38,510 nt of DNA from Pseudomonadota bacterium. GTDB taxonomy: Bacteria > Myxococcota > Myxococcia > Myxococcales > Anaeromyxobacteraceae. The DNA is taken from assembly GCA_023411405.1 (NCBI GenBank), contig JAEYOU010000350.1, positions 1 to 38,510 on the forward strand, in the 5' to 3' direction. The notes under the pieces are model-generated. The model was not told the origin of the DNA. It saw nothing but the letters and a program-made list of their open reading frames with translations, and searched no databases. The position numbers were made by a program, and so were the translations under genes. Positions 24,937 to 33,156 of the stretch are shown piece by piece. The number at the start of each line of letters is the position of its first letter. Position 1 is the stretch's first letter.

Positions 24937-26368
24937 GGATGTCGGAATCGAGATGCAGGGGCGGGAGAAGAACCGGCTCTCGTCGTCGGGCTGGGGTTGG
25001 CTTCGAACGATCAGCAGATGGACCGGCGTGGACCGTGCGATCGCGCTGAGCGTCCTCGGACGAGGATGGGCGCTCATCGCCAGCCCGGTGTCGCTCCTCC
25101 TGATCGGCACGTGCCTGTCGCCGCGCGAGCAAGGCTACTACTACACGTTCTCGAGCGTCCTCGGGCTCAGCGTCTTCTTCGACCTGGCATTCGGGGGCAC
25201 GATCGGGCTGTTCGCCAGCCATGAGCGGGCGCAGCTGAGCTGGGCAGGAGACGGTTCGCTCGCGGGCGACGCGCGCCCTCTCGGCCGGATGGCGTCGCTG
25301 CTGACGCACGGAGCGCGCTGGTACGGTGCGGTGGCGCTCCTGATCGTGCTGGTGATCGTCCCGGTTGGCCTACTCTTCTTCGGGCGTGGCGTGGGACCCA
25401 TGGACCAGCACCTGAGCTGGCGCTGGCCGTGGCTGTGGGTGGGCGTGGCTACGGCCCTCAGCACCCTCCTCACGCCGGTGTGGGCCATTCACCAGGCCAT
25501 CGGCTATGTCAGGGAAACCGCCGAGGTACGCCTCACGCAGCAGGTCGGCGGCTCGTTGATCCTGTGGCTGGCGCTGTACATGGGCTGGCGGCTGTACGCA
25601 ACACCGCTCGTGACCACGTTCGCCGTCGTGTACGGAGCCTGGTGGCTGGCGCACAGGAGACGGCCGCTGCTCAGCGGGCTCATCCGGAACGGTTCCGGAC
25701 AGCACAGCGTGGGCTGGCGGACCGAGATCTGGCCGCTGCAGTGGCGGATCGCGCTCAGCTGGTTCGGCGTGTGGTTCGTCTTCCAGACGTTCGCGCCCAT
25801 GCTGCTCTTCCGGCTTCAAGGCCCCGTTCCCGCGGGCCAGATGGGGATGAGCTTGACGGTCTCGCAGGCCCTCTCGCCGCTGGGCGCGGCATGGATCTAC
25901 ACGAAGATGCCGACGATGGGTACGCTGGCTGCCAGGCGCGAGTACCAGGCCCTGGATCGGCTCTTCAGGCGGGCGCTCGTCCAGTCGACGGTACTCACCG
26001 TGGCGGGGGGCGCTTCGATCGTCGCCGCGGTGTGGCTTCTGGGCGCCATCCGGCACCCGTTCGCGGACAGACTGCTGCCGGTCGGCCCCGTGGCCTGCCT
26101 GGTCGGGGCTGCCATTGGCAATCACGTCGTCATGGCGCTCGCGTCCTACCTCAGAAGCCACAAGCGCGAGCCCCTCGTCGGACTCAGCGTCGCGGCCGGG
26201 GCGGCGACCGCCATCGCGATGCTCCTCCTGGCGCGGTATGGCACCGCAGCGGGAATGTCGATCGCGTACCTCGTCGTCGCGGGCGGACTGAACGTGGTCG
26301 CGACGTACGTCGTCTTCTCGAGACGGCGAAGGGAGTGGCACGGCGAGCATGCGGAGGCGGGATGCTGA
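24929..26368 (+). CDS. wzx: Wzx-type lipid-linked oligosaccharide flippase
   Basis: The 479-residue protein has about twelve hydrophobic segments and few charged loops, as in the MATE/MVF-like Wzx flippases. The first helices are IALSVLGRGWALIASPVSLLLIG and GYYYTFSSVLGLSVFFDLAFGGTIGLFASHE. Later ones include WIYTKMPTMGTLAARREYQALDRLFRRAL and the C-terminal AAGAATAIAMLLLARYGTAAGMSIAYLVVAGGLNVVATYVVF. The family moves undecaprenyl-pyrophosphate-linked repeat units from the cytoplasmic to the periplasmic face. It overlaps the previous gene by 8 nt and the polymerase gene by 7 nt, so the three are coupled. Sequence identity among Wzx proteins is low; the call rests on topology and on position beside the polymerase. 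Confidence 0.83.
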   Translation: MSEDVGIEMQGREKNRLSSSGWGWLRTISRWTGVDRAIALSVLGRGWALIASPVSLLLIGTCLSPREQGYYYTFSSVLGLSVFFDLAFGGTIGLFASHERAQLSWAGDGSLAGDARPLGRMASLLTHGARWYGAVALLIVLVIVPVGLLFFGRGVGPMDQHLSWRWPWLWVGVATALSTLLTPVWAIHQAIGYVRETAEVRLTQQVGGSLILWLALYMGWRLYATPLVTTFAVVYGAWWLAHRRRPLLSGLIRNGSGQHSVGWRTEIWPLQWRIALSWFGVWFVFQTFAPMLLFRLQGPVPAGQMGMSLTVSQALSPLGAAWIYTKMPTMGTLAARREYQALDRLFRRALVQSTVLTVAGGASIVAAVWLLGAIRHPFADRLLPVGPVACLVGAAIGNHVVMALASYLRSHKREPLVGLSVAAGAATAIAMLLLARYGTAAGMSIAYLVVAGGLNVVATYVVFSRRRREWHGEHAEAGC

Positions 26369-27750
26369 CCTCCTCGTTGCTGGCCGACCTGCTCCTCCTC
26401 GCGATGGTGCTGGCGATGGGGCTGCACGCCCGGGCTTGCGCTCGACGCGGTCAGTGGTTCTTGCTCGATCCGCTCAATGCGTTCTGGGCCGGCGCCCTCG
26501 TGTGCTACGTGTGGCAACCGATCGCCCACTTCGACACGCTGGTCTCGTGGCGAGGGGGGGAGGTCGTCGAGACGACGCTTCTCATGGTGCTGGTGTCCGT
26601 CGTCGGCCTGGTCGTGGGGTACGAGAGCCGGATGGGCCACAGGGTCGGCCGAAGCATTCCAGCGATGCCGGCGCGGCTGAGGTTCGATCGTCTGGTCCTC
26701 GCGGCATTGGTCCTGATCGCGCTCGGCATCGTCGGCTGGGGCATCTTCGTGGCCTCCGCGGGGAGCTGGTCGGAGTGGATCTCGGTGGGAAGAGGCGGCA
26801 CCCGGATGGAGAACCTGTCGTCGGCGTATGTCGCTCAGCTCCACAGCCTGCTCCCCGTGGGCGTCGGCTTGCTCCTGTTCAGCGTAGAGTTCCACGGGGT
26901 GCGTGGCGGCTGGCGAATGGCGACGTGGCTCGTGGCGGGTACGCAATGGCTGTGGTTCATCTATCTCGGGAGCAGGAGCCGGACGATCTTCTTTGCGCTG
27001 CTGATGCTGGCGGCCTACTTCCTGCCGAAGAGACGCAACCCGCCGGTGTGGACCATCCCGGTGATGGCGGCGGCCATGGTCGTCCTGGTGCAGTTCCAGA
27101 CCACCTATCGCGGGAAGTTCACGAACCTCTCGATCTGGGGCAACCTCGACTATGAGGAGGTCAAGGAGTCCGCTCCACAGTGGCTGGTCTCGGGCGCCAG
27201 TCGCTCGGGGGTGAGCGCCGGCGTCGAGTTCAACTGCGCAGCGGCCGTGGTCGAGCTCGTTCCCGAGGTCGTGGACTACAACTATGGGTACACCCACCTC
27301 GAGCTGTTCACGCGGCCGATTCCTCGAGCACTGTGGCCGGACAAGATCTACCCGATGTATCGGGCCTATACGCCGCTGTTCCGGGAGGCGAGGCTTTCCA
27401 CGACGGTGATCCCGTCGGCCAAGGAGTACCTGCTGATGGGGCCTTCCTTCACGTTCGTGGGCCATTGGTACTCGGTGGGAGGCCCGATCGCGCTGGTGAT
27501 CGCAGCCATCCTGACGGGCGTGATGTTTCGCGGGATCCGGAGCATCTACGACCGACAGCCCGGAAACGAGGGGGACATCGTCCTGTACGCTTCACTCGTG
27601 CCGCTCGGCTTCGGGGAGGCCGCGGGCGAGCCGCTCTTCTTCCTCTTCACCTTGCCGTTCACTCTCGGACCGCTACTCCTGGTCCTCTGGTTCTGCCGTG
27701 CGCCGGCTCCATCGGTGACGACCTCGAGCCCACCCGCGGAGCCTGCGTGA
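26362..27750 (+). CDS. wzy: Wzy-type polysaccharide polymerase (oligosaccharide repeat-unit polymerase)
   Basis: The 462-residue membrane protein has about eleven hydrophobic segments (LLADLLLLAMVLAMGL at the start, LGPLLLVLWFC at the end). A large central periplasmic stretch, QTTYRGKFTNLSIWGNLDYEEVKESAPQW..., leads to YTHLELFTRPIPRALWPDKIYPMYRAYTPLF. PIPRxLWPDKP-type and GPSFTFVGHWYSVGG motifs are typical of the Wzy-like polymerase family that joins repeat units at the periplasmic face. ATG 26362 is preceded by GGAGGCGG with suitable spacing. It overlaps the flippase gene. It is distinct from the TPR-tailed ligase-like protein at 19001-21361, so the locus has two candidate polymerase/ligase proteins. 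Confidence 0.85.
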   Translation: MLTSSLLADLLLLAMVLAMGLHARACARRGQWFLLDPLNAFWAGALVCYVWQPIAHFDTLVSWRGGEVVETTLLMVLVSVVGLVVGYESRMGHRVGRSIPAMPARLRFDRLVLAALVLIALGIVGWGIFVASAGSWSEWISVGRGGTRMENLSSAYVAQLHSLLPVGVGLLLFSVEFHGVRGGWRMATWLVAGTQWLWFIYLGSRSRTIFFALLMLAAYFLPKRRNPPVWTIPVMAAAMVVLVQFQTTYRGKFTNLSIWGNLDYEEVKESAPQWLVSGASRSGVSAGVEFNCAAAVVELVPEVVDYNYGYTHLELFTRPIPRALWPDKIYPMYRAYTPLFREARLSTTVIPSAKEYLLMGPSFTFVGHWYSVGGPIALVIAAILTGVMFRGIRSIYDRQPGNEGDIVLYASLVPLGFGEAAGEPLFFLFTLPFTLGPLLLVLWFCRAPAPSVTTSSPPAEPA

Positions 27751-27800
27751 TCGCGCACCAGCAGGAGCCGGCGTTTCGTTCAGTGCACGGATGAGACCTC

Positions 27801-29030
27801 ATGCCCATCGTTGTCGCACACCCAGGCACGCAACACAGCGTCCACGCGGCGCGCGGCCTCCGGCGCGCCGGCCTCCTCGAGTGCCTCTTCACCTCGCTCA
27901 GCCTGCGACGTCCCCGATGGCTCGGGCCGGCGCTCCGGTCGCTGGCGCCTTCCGCGCACGCTCGGCTCATGCAGCACCGCGCTCACGGGGACTTCTCGAG
28001 CGAGGAGCTCCGGGTGTTCCCCGCCTATCTCGCAGCCGAGCGGCTCGGGCAGCGCTGGGCAAGGGCCGGCACGCGCTCGTTCGCGCGTGCTGCTGGTCGG
28101 CTGGCCCTGCGGCGCGGAGCCGGGGCGCTCGCCTTTGACACCAACGCAACGGAGACGTTCCGCGTTCTCGAGGGGCGAGGTCTACCCTGCATCCTCGATC
28201 AATCCATCGCGCACCGGCGATGGCGGGAGCGGATGGAGCAGGAGGAGTGCGAGCGGTTCCCAGCATGGGTGCTACCGCAGGAGGGGAGGGTAACGCCGGC
28301 CGAGCTCGTAGCCGAGGAGGAGGAGGGACTGGCGCGGGCGGACCTCATCCTCTGCGGCTCGGAATTCTGTGCGTCCACGATGGTTTCGGAGGGTGTCGCG
28401 CGCGAGAAGCTTGAAGTGGCCGAATACGGCACTAACACCGATCGCTTCTCACCTGCGCCGGAGCGCATGCACGACAGCGCAGCCGTGCGCCTGCTGTTCG
28501 TGGGCTCACTGGTTCTCCGGAAAGGGGTGCCGTACCTGCTCGAGGCCGTCAGGCGTGTCCAGGCGCTTGGAGTGAGGCTCACGGTGGCGGGCCTGCGGCG
28601 TGTACGGCAGGAGGCGCTCGTGCCGTACGCGCCGCTCCTAGATGCTCGAGGAACATTGCTGCACGGGCAGATGCCCGATCTGTACCGCTCACACGATCTC
28701 TACGTCTTCCCTTCGTTGGTGGAAGGATCGACCTACTCCATCTATGAGGCGCTCGCGAGCGGCCTCCCCGTGATCACGACCCCGAACGCGGGGAGCATCG
28801 TCCGGGACGGCGTGGAAGGGCTGATCGTGCCGCCTCGCGACGTGGACGCGCTGGAGGGCGCGATCGAGACCCTCGTCCGAAACCCCGGTCTGCGAGTCGA
28901 GATGGGCAAGGCCGCCCGGCGCAGAGCGCTCGAGTATGGCGACTGGCAGCACTACGGTGCACGTCTGGTGAACTCGATTCTCGCGCGGTTCCCATCCGTG
29001 TCTCGCAGAACGCGAGGAACCCGGGGATGA
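27801..29030 (+). CDS. Glycosyltransferase family 4
   Basis: This 409-residue GT-B enzyme has an N-domain MPIVVAHPGTQHSVHAARGLRRAGLLECLFTS and a linker ADLILCGSEFCASTMVSEGVAREKLEVAEYGTNTDRFSP. The C-domain is VRLLFVGSLVLRKGVPYLLEAVRRV, DLYRSHDLYVFPSLVEGSTYSIYEALASGLPVITTPNAGSIVRDGVEGLIVPPRDVDAL. The E-x7-E pair is Glu in VEGSTYSIYE. The retaining GT4 mechanism is family knowledge; the donor and acceptor sugars are unknown. The gene follows the polymerase by 50 nt and precedes two more GT4 genes closely, so a common transcript is likely. A hand-counted sample (28381-28440) is 60% GC, well below the flanking operons. Confidence 0.88.
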   Translation: MPIVVAHPGTQHSVHAARGLRRAGLLECLFTSLSLRRPRWLGPALRSLAPSAHARLMQHRAHGDFSSEELRVFPAYLAAERLGQRWARAGTRSFARAAGRLALRRGAGALAFDTNATETFRVLEGRGLPCILDQSIAHRRWRERMEQEECERFPAWVLPQEGRVTPAELVAEEEEGLARADLILCGSEFCASTMVSEGVAREKLEVAEYGTNTDRFSPAPERMHDSAAVRLLFVGSLVLRKGVPYLLEAVRRVQALGVRLTVAGLRRVRQEALVPYAPLLDARGTLLHGQMPDLYRSHDLYVFPSLVEGSTYSIYEALASGLPVITTPNAGSIVRDGVEGLIVPPRDVDALEGAIETLVRNPGLRVEMGKAARRRALEYGDWQHYGARLVNSILARFPSVSRRTRGTRG

Positions 29031-29049
29031 GCGATCGACGCCGGGGACA

Positions 29050-30249
29050 ATGGTGACCGCGCCGCTGGCCGTCCTTTTCAGCAGGCTGGGACCCTACCAC
29101 CACGCCCGGCTCGAGGCGGTGGCGAGGCGCAGGCTGGTCGTCGCGGTGGAGTACTCCTCCGTAGACCACACCTACCAGTGGAACCCCGTGGCGGCCTCGG
29201 GCACCTTCCGCGTCCACACGGTGCTCTCTGACGCGGAGGTCGGCGCAGAACCGCTCCGGAAGATGCGGCGAAAGCTGGCCGAGGTGCTCGACGGTGTCGG
29301 CCCTGCCGCCGTAGCGATCCCGGGCTGGTCCGCGCCCGCCTCGCTCACAGCCCTCGAGTGGTGCGTGCGGCGCGCCGTTCCCGCGATCGTCATGTCAGAG
29401 AGCCAGGTCGTGGACGCAGCCCGCACCCGTGCAGTCGAGCTGATCAAGAGCAGGGTTGTCCGGCTGTTCTCCGCTGGCCTGGTCGGGGGCACGCCGCATC
29501 GGAGCTACCTCGAAGCGCTGGGAATGGAGCCGCAACGCGTCTTCGCCGGCTACGACGTGGTCGACAACCTTCACTTCGCAAGCGGAGCGGACGCGGCGCG
29601 CCGCAACGAACGGAACCTGCGGCGCAACCTCGGCCTGCCGGCCCGATACTTCCTGGCCTCGAGTCGGTTCGTCCTCAAGAAGAACCTCTCGCGACTTCTG
29701 AGGGCCTTCGCGGCTTACCGATCCTTGTGCCGAGGGGCGCCCTGGGGGCTCGTGCTGCTCGGAGACGGGCCGCTCCGGTCGGAGCTCCTTCGCGAGCGAG
29801 ATGGCCTCGGTCTCGCCGCGGACGTCTTCCTGCCGGGCTTCAAGCAGTACGAGGAGCTGCCGAGCTACTACGGCCTTGCGCAGGCGTTCGTCCATGCGAG
29901 CACCGTGGAGCAGTGGGGCCTGGTCGTGAACGAGGCCATGGCGTCAGGGCTGCCGGTGCTCGTGTCGAGCGCCTGCGGTTGCGCGCCCGACCTCGTCCGA
30001 GAGGGGGTGAACGGCCACGTGTTCGATCCGCGTGATCCCGAGAAGCTGGCTCGGCTCCTCGCGACGATCTCGTCGAACGAGGTAGACCTGGCAGCGATGG
30101 GACGCGCGAGCAGGGAGATCGTCGCCGGCTGGGCGCCTGCGCGGTTCGCCGAAGGCCTCGATGCAGCCGCGGCCGCTGCGATCGATCACTCACCGCCGCG
30201 AGCCACTCTGCTCGATCGGCTCATCCTCAGGGGGCTCGCGCACCGATGA
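29050..30249 (+). CDS. Glycosyltransferase family 4
   Basis: The 399-residue protein starts MVTAPLAVLFSRLGPYHHARLEAVARRR, an opening typical of GT4 proteins that act in O-unit assembly. It continues with LKSRVVRLFSAGLVGGTPHRSYLEALGMEPQRVFAGYDVVDNLHF (as LIKSRVVRLFSAG...). The donor domain has YFLASSRFVLKKNLSRLLRAFAAYR, PWGLVLLGDGPLRSELLRER, and PGFKQYEELPSYYGLAQAFVHASTVEQWGLVVNEAMASGLPVLVSSACGCAPDLV with the E-x7-E pair. GYDVVDN corresponds to the pre-donor junction where many relatives read GYNGVD or similar. It lies 19 nt after the previous gene, and its stop overlaps the next ATG (ATGA, 30246-30249), so translation is coupled. The sugar is not identifiable. Confidence 0.88.
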   Translation: MVTAPLAVLFSRLGPYHHARLEAVARRRLVVAVEYSSVDHTYQWNPVAASGTFRVHTVLSDAEVGAEPLRKMRRKLAEVLDGVGPAAVAIPGWSAPASLTALEWCVRRAVPAIVMSESQVVDAARTRAVELIKSRVVRLFSAGLVGGTPHRSYLEALGMEPQRVFAGYDVVDNLHFASGADAARRNERNLRRNLGLPARYFLASSRFVLKKNLSRLLRAFAAYRSLCRGAPWGLVLLGDGPLRSELLRERDGLGLAADVFLPGFKQYEELPSYYGLAQAFVHASTVEQWGLVVNEAMASGLPVLVSSACGCAPDLVREGVNGHVFDPRDPEKLARLLATISSNEVDLAAMGRASREIVAGWAPARFAEGLDAAAAAAIDHSPPRATLLDRLILRGLAHR

Positions 30250-31418
30250 GGCTCGCCGCGCTGACGGGTTCGTTGAGCCGCCTCGCGGGCGGTACGTTCA
30301 CGAGCATCCGCCGCCCGCTGCAGGAGATGGTCCGGCAGTTCGGCACAGAGCTCCGTGTCTTCGGTATCCAGGATCGGTTCACGACCGAAGATCTCCCGCG
30401 CTGGAGCCCGCTGGAGGCGCGCGCGTTTCCGATCCGCGGACTGCGGGCGTTCGGATGGGCGCCAGAGATGGCGCCTGCGGTGGTGCAGTTCCGTCCGGAG
30501 GTCATTCAGGTGCACGGGATCTGGATGCACTTCTCGGTGGTGAACTCGAACGTCCATCGTCGGTTCGGCACGCCATACGTGGTTCACCTGCATGGCATGC
30601 TGGACCCGTGGGCGGTGCGTGGATCTTCCATAAAGAAGAGGTTCGCCGGGTGGCTGTACGAGAACCGACATCTCCGGGAGGCGGGCTGTCTGCGCGCGCT
30701 CTGCGAGCCCGAGGTCCGCGCCATTCGCGCGTACGGGCTTGAGGGCCGCGTGTGCCTGGTCCCAAACGGCATCGACCTCCCCAGCGAAAGTCCCGCCGGC
30801 CCGGCTCCCTGGCGAGCGGTTGTCGAGCCGGGCAAGAAGGTTCTCCTGTTCCTCGGACGCATTCACGCGAAGAAGGGGCTCCCGAACCTGCTCCGTGCCT
30901 GGTCGGCGCTGAAGGCGGCCGGGCTCTCGCTCGCCAAGGACTGGCACCTCGTGATCGCGGGCTGGGATACGACGGATCACCAGCCAGAGCTGCAACGGCT
31001 CGTCCACGAGCTGCACTTGGAGCACGAGGTCACCTTCCTCGGCCCGCTGTTCGAGGAGGCGAAGGAGGAGGCGTACCGCAACGCTGCGGCGGTCGTGCTC
31101 CCGTCGTGGAGCGAGGGCCTGCCGATCTCCATCCTGGAAGCCTGGGCCTACCGGCTCCCGGTGATGATGACGCCGCACTGCAACCTGCCGGAGGGCTTCG
31201 CGGTGCGCGCCGCGATCCGCGTGGAGACGGAGCCCGGATCGATCGAGGAAGGGCTCCGGGAGCTCGTCGGTATGAGGGACGGGGAGCGCTCCGCAATGGG
31301 ATCGAGAGGGAGAGCGCTCGTCCACGAGCGGTTCCGGTGGGACGTCATCGCGCGCCAGCTCCACTCCGTGAACTCCTGGGTGCTCGGCGGTGGAGCGCCC
31401 CCGGAGTGCGTGCTCTGA
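30246..31418 (+). CDS. Glycosyltransferase family 4
   Basis: The 390-residue GT-B enzyme starts MRLAALTGSLSRLAGGTFTSIRRPLQEM, with the Gly-Gly loop of the acceptor domain. It has VIQVHGIWMHFSVVNSNVHRRFGTPYVVHLHGMLDPWAV, a block typical of GT4 enzymes of colanic-acid-like clusters, and YGLEGRVCLVPNGIDLP at the domain junction. The donor domain contains KKVLLFLGRIHAKKGLPNLLRAWSAL, DWHLVIAGWDTTDHQPELQRL, and YRNAAAVVLPSWSEGLPISILEAWAYRLPVMMT with the E-x7-E pair. It is translationally coupled to the previous gene by ATGA and followed by a 118-nt gap before the next start. The transferred sugar cannot be read from sequence alone. Confidence 0.88.
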   Translation: MRLAALTGSLSRLAGGTFTSIRRPLQEMVRQFGTELRVFGIQDRFTTEDLPRWSPLEARAFPIRGLRAFGWAPEMAPAVVQFRPEVIQVHGIWMHFSVVNSNVHRRFGTPYVVHLHGMLDPWAVRGSSIKKRFAGWLYENRHLREAGCLRALCEPEVRAIRAYGLEGRVCLVPNGIDLPSESPAGPAPWRAVVEPGKKVLLFLGRIHAKKGLPNLLRAWSALKAAGLSLAKDWHLVIAGWDTTDHQPELQRLVHELHLEHEVTFLGPLFEEAKEEAYRNAAAVVLPSWSEGLPISILEAWAYRLPVMMTPHCNLPEGFAVRAAIRVETEPGSIEEGLRELVGMRDGERSAMGSRGRALVHERFRWDVIARQLHSVNSWVLGGGAPPECVL

Positions 31419-31536
31419 ACGCTCCGTGCGGAGCGCGGGCGCGACGGCCCGACCTGGCGAGGGCCTCCAGCGCTGGGCTACCATGTCGCCCTCTTCGTCC
31501 CTGCCGCCCTGCCCAGCATCGGAAGGAGTGCTGCAC

Positions 31537-32460
31537 GTGACCGCCGAAGCGCCCGCGTTCCCGCTTCCCATCACCGCGATCATCCTCACGAAGAACGAGA
31601 TGCGGAACCTGCCCGCTTGCCTCGAGAGCGTGAAAGGGCGCGTCGCTTCGATCGTCGTCGTGGACTCGGGCTCCACGGACGGGACCATCGAGCTGGCGAA
31701 GACGGCCGGGGCGACCGTCCTCCACCGCCCCTGGACGAGCTACGGAGATCAGTTTCAGTGGGCGCTCGACAATGCACCGATCTCGACGCCCTGGGTCTTG
31801 TGCGTCGACGCCGACGAGCGGTGGACGGCGGAGGGGTTCGAGGTCCTCGCACGGACGATCCACGAGCCCGGTGTGGACGGCGTCAACGTGCGGATGCGCA
31901 TCTACTTCATGGGCCGGTTCCTACGCCATGGAGGGCTGTACCCGAACCTCTTCCTTCGCGTGTTCCGTCGCGAGGTCGCCCGGATGGAACAGCGATGGAT
32001 GGATCCGCACGTGACCGTCGCAGGCAAGGTGGTGTCGCCCGGCATCGACGTGATCGAGGCGAACTATGACCGCCAGGCGAACATCGGGATCTGGACGACC
32101 AAGCACAACACCTTCTCCACGTTCGAGGCGGTCGACACGATCGTGCGACGCTGGAGACTGCGAGAGGTTCCATCCAGCGGAAGCCTCCGCGGGGACAGCA
32201 CGCAGCGCAGGCGCTGGCTGAAAGAACACGTGTACCTGCGCGCGCCGCTCTTCGTCCGGCCGTTCCTCTACTTCGCGTACCGCTACTTCCTGAAGCTCGG
32301 GTTCCTGGATGGCATCCCGGGCTTCGTCTTCCATGTCCTCCAGGGCTTCTGGTACCGGTTCCTCGTCGACGTGAAGGTCTGGCAGATGGAGTCGCTGGCC
32401 CGCGTCTCGGGGCGGTCGATCGGCGAGGTCATCAAGGACTCCTACGGGATCGAGCCATGA
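31537..32460 (+). CDS. Glycosyltransferase family 2 (WaaE/KdtX-like)
   Basis: This 307-residue GT-A enzyme has ITAIILTKNEMRNLPACLESVKGRVASIVVVDSGSTDGTIELAKTAGATVL and the metal-binding CVDADERW. YPNLFLRVFRREVARMEQRWMDPHVTVAGKV follows, and then TKHNTFSTFEAVDTIVRR, a layout seen in the LPS-core and exopolysaccharide GT2 group that includes WaaE. The C-terminal part (FVRPFLYFAYRYFLKLGFLDGIPGFVFHVLQGFWYRFLVDVKVWQ) contains two hydrophobic helices that may attach it to the membrane. GTG 31537 is preferred because GGAAGGAG lies 8 nt upstream; ATG 31483 would add 18 Pro/Ser-rich residues. Its stop overlaps the acetyltransferase start (ATGA). Confidence 0.88.
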   Translation: MTAEAPAFPLPITAIILTKNEMRNLPACLESVKGRVASIVVVDSGSTDGTIELAKTAGATVLHRPWTSYGDQFQWALDNAPISTPWVLCVDADERWTAEGFEVLARTIHEPGVDGVNVRMRIYFMGRFLRHGGLYPNLFLRVFRREVARMEQRWMDPHVTVAGKVVSPGIDVIEANYDRQANIGIWTTKHNTFSTFEAVDTIVRRWRLREVPSSGSLRGDSTQRRRWLKEHVYLRAPLFVRPFLYFAYRYFLKLGFLDGIPGFVFHVLQGFWYRFLVDVKVWQMESLARVSGRSIGEVIKDSYGIEP

Positions 32461-33041
32461 CGCCCACTCCCGGGCCCGGCCGCGCCGAGGTCCGCCTCGC
32501 CGCCTTCCAGAACGCCTGGTACGATCCCGGCCGCGGGGCGTTCCTGCGCGCGCTGTGGATGCTGGCGAACGCCGCGTTCCTCCTCACCTGGTTCCCCTGG
32601 CCGTCCCCGCTCAAGCGCGGGCTGCTCCGGCTCTTCGGTGCCCGTGTCGGGAAGGGCGTCGTCGTGAAGCCTCGCCTGAACGTGAAGTATCCGTGGCACC
32701 TCACGGTGGGTGATCACAGCTGGCTCGGCGAGGGCGTCTGGATCGACTCGCTCGCCGCGGTGCGCATCGGCGCGAACGTGTGCCTCTCGCAGGGCGTGAT
32801 GATCGAGACCGGCAACCACGACTGGTCGCGGCCCATGTTCGATCTGGTCGTGAAGGAGGTCGTCGTCGAGGACGGGGCGTGGGCGGCGGTCGGCGCGCTC
32901 CTCCTGCCGGGCGCGCGGCTCGCGTCGCACGCGGTCCTGGGCGCGGGGTCGGTCCTCTCCGGCGACACGGAGGCGTACGGGGTCTACGTGGGCGTGCCGG
33001 CGGTGAAGGTGCGGGAGCGGGTGATCCGGGAGCGGGAGTGA
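32457..33041 (+). CDS. wcaF: WcaF-like sugar O-acetyltransferase (left-handed beta-helix)
   Basis: The 194-residue protein of the hexapeptide-repeat acyltransferase superfamily is closest in pattern to WcaF of colanic acid loci. A membrane-proximal N-terminus (FLRALWMLANAAFLLTWFPWPSPLKRGLLRLFGARVGKGVVVKPRLNVKYPWHLTVGDHSWLGEGVW) is followed by imperfect hexapeptide turns (VRIGANVCLSQGVMIETGNHDW). The catalytic His lies in GNHDWSRP. VVEDGAWAAVGALLLPGARLASHAVLGAGSVL and the closing YVGVPAVKV complete the helix. It would O-acetylate a sugar of the repeat unit with acetyl-CoA. A REP-like palindrome begins one base after its stop codon. Confidence 0.92.
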   Translation: MTPTPGPGRAEVRLAAFQNAWYDPGRGAFLRALWMLANAAFLLTWFPWPSPLKRGLLRLFGARVGKGVVVKPRLNVKYPWHLTVGDHSWLGEGVWIDSLAAVRIGANVCLSQGVMIETGNHDWSRPMFDLVVKEVVVEDGAWAAVGALLLPGARLASHAVLGAGSVLSGDTEAYGVYVGVPAVKVRERVIRERE

Positions 33042-33093
33042 CGTTCGCCCTTCGACTCCGGCCCGCTACGCGGGCCTACGCTCAGGGCGAACG
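33042..33093. repeat. REP-like palindrome with nested hairpin (long-loop variant)
   Basis: The outer arms CGTTCGCCCT (33042-33051) and AGGGCGAACG (33084-33093) are perfect complements. The inner arms GGCCCGC (33060-33066) and GCGGGCC (33070-33076) pair around TAC. The loop differs from the short TCGACAGGCTC core but begins TCGACT and ends GCTC, so this is a longer subtype. It abuts the wcaF stop and probably shapes the 3' end of that transcript. Confidence 0.85.
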
Positions 33094-33144
33094 GACCTTC
33101 ATGCGGGCGGGCTCGCGGGGCGAACGGACTCTCATCCGGGCGGG
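33085..33144. repeat. 27-bp imperfect direct duplication at 33-bp period
   Basis: Copies at 33085-33111 and 33118-33144 match except at three positions. Each begins with the REP right-arm sequence GGGCGAACGGA, so the second copy looks like a duplicated fragment of the palindrome edge. The G-rich end of the second copy supplies the ribosome-binding region of the next gene (ATG 33157). Confidence 0.7.
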
Positions 33145-33156
33145 GGGGTACGACCG

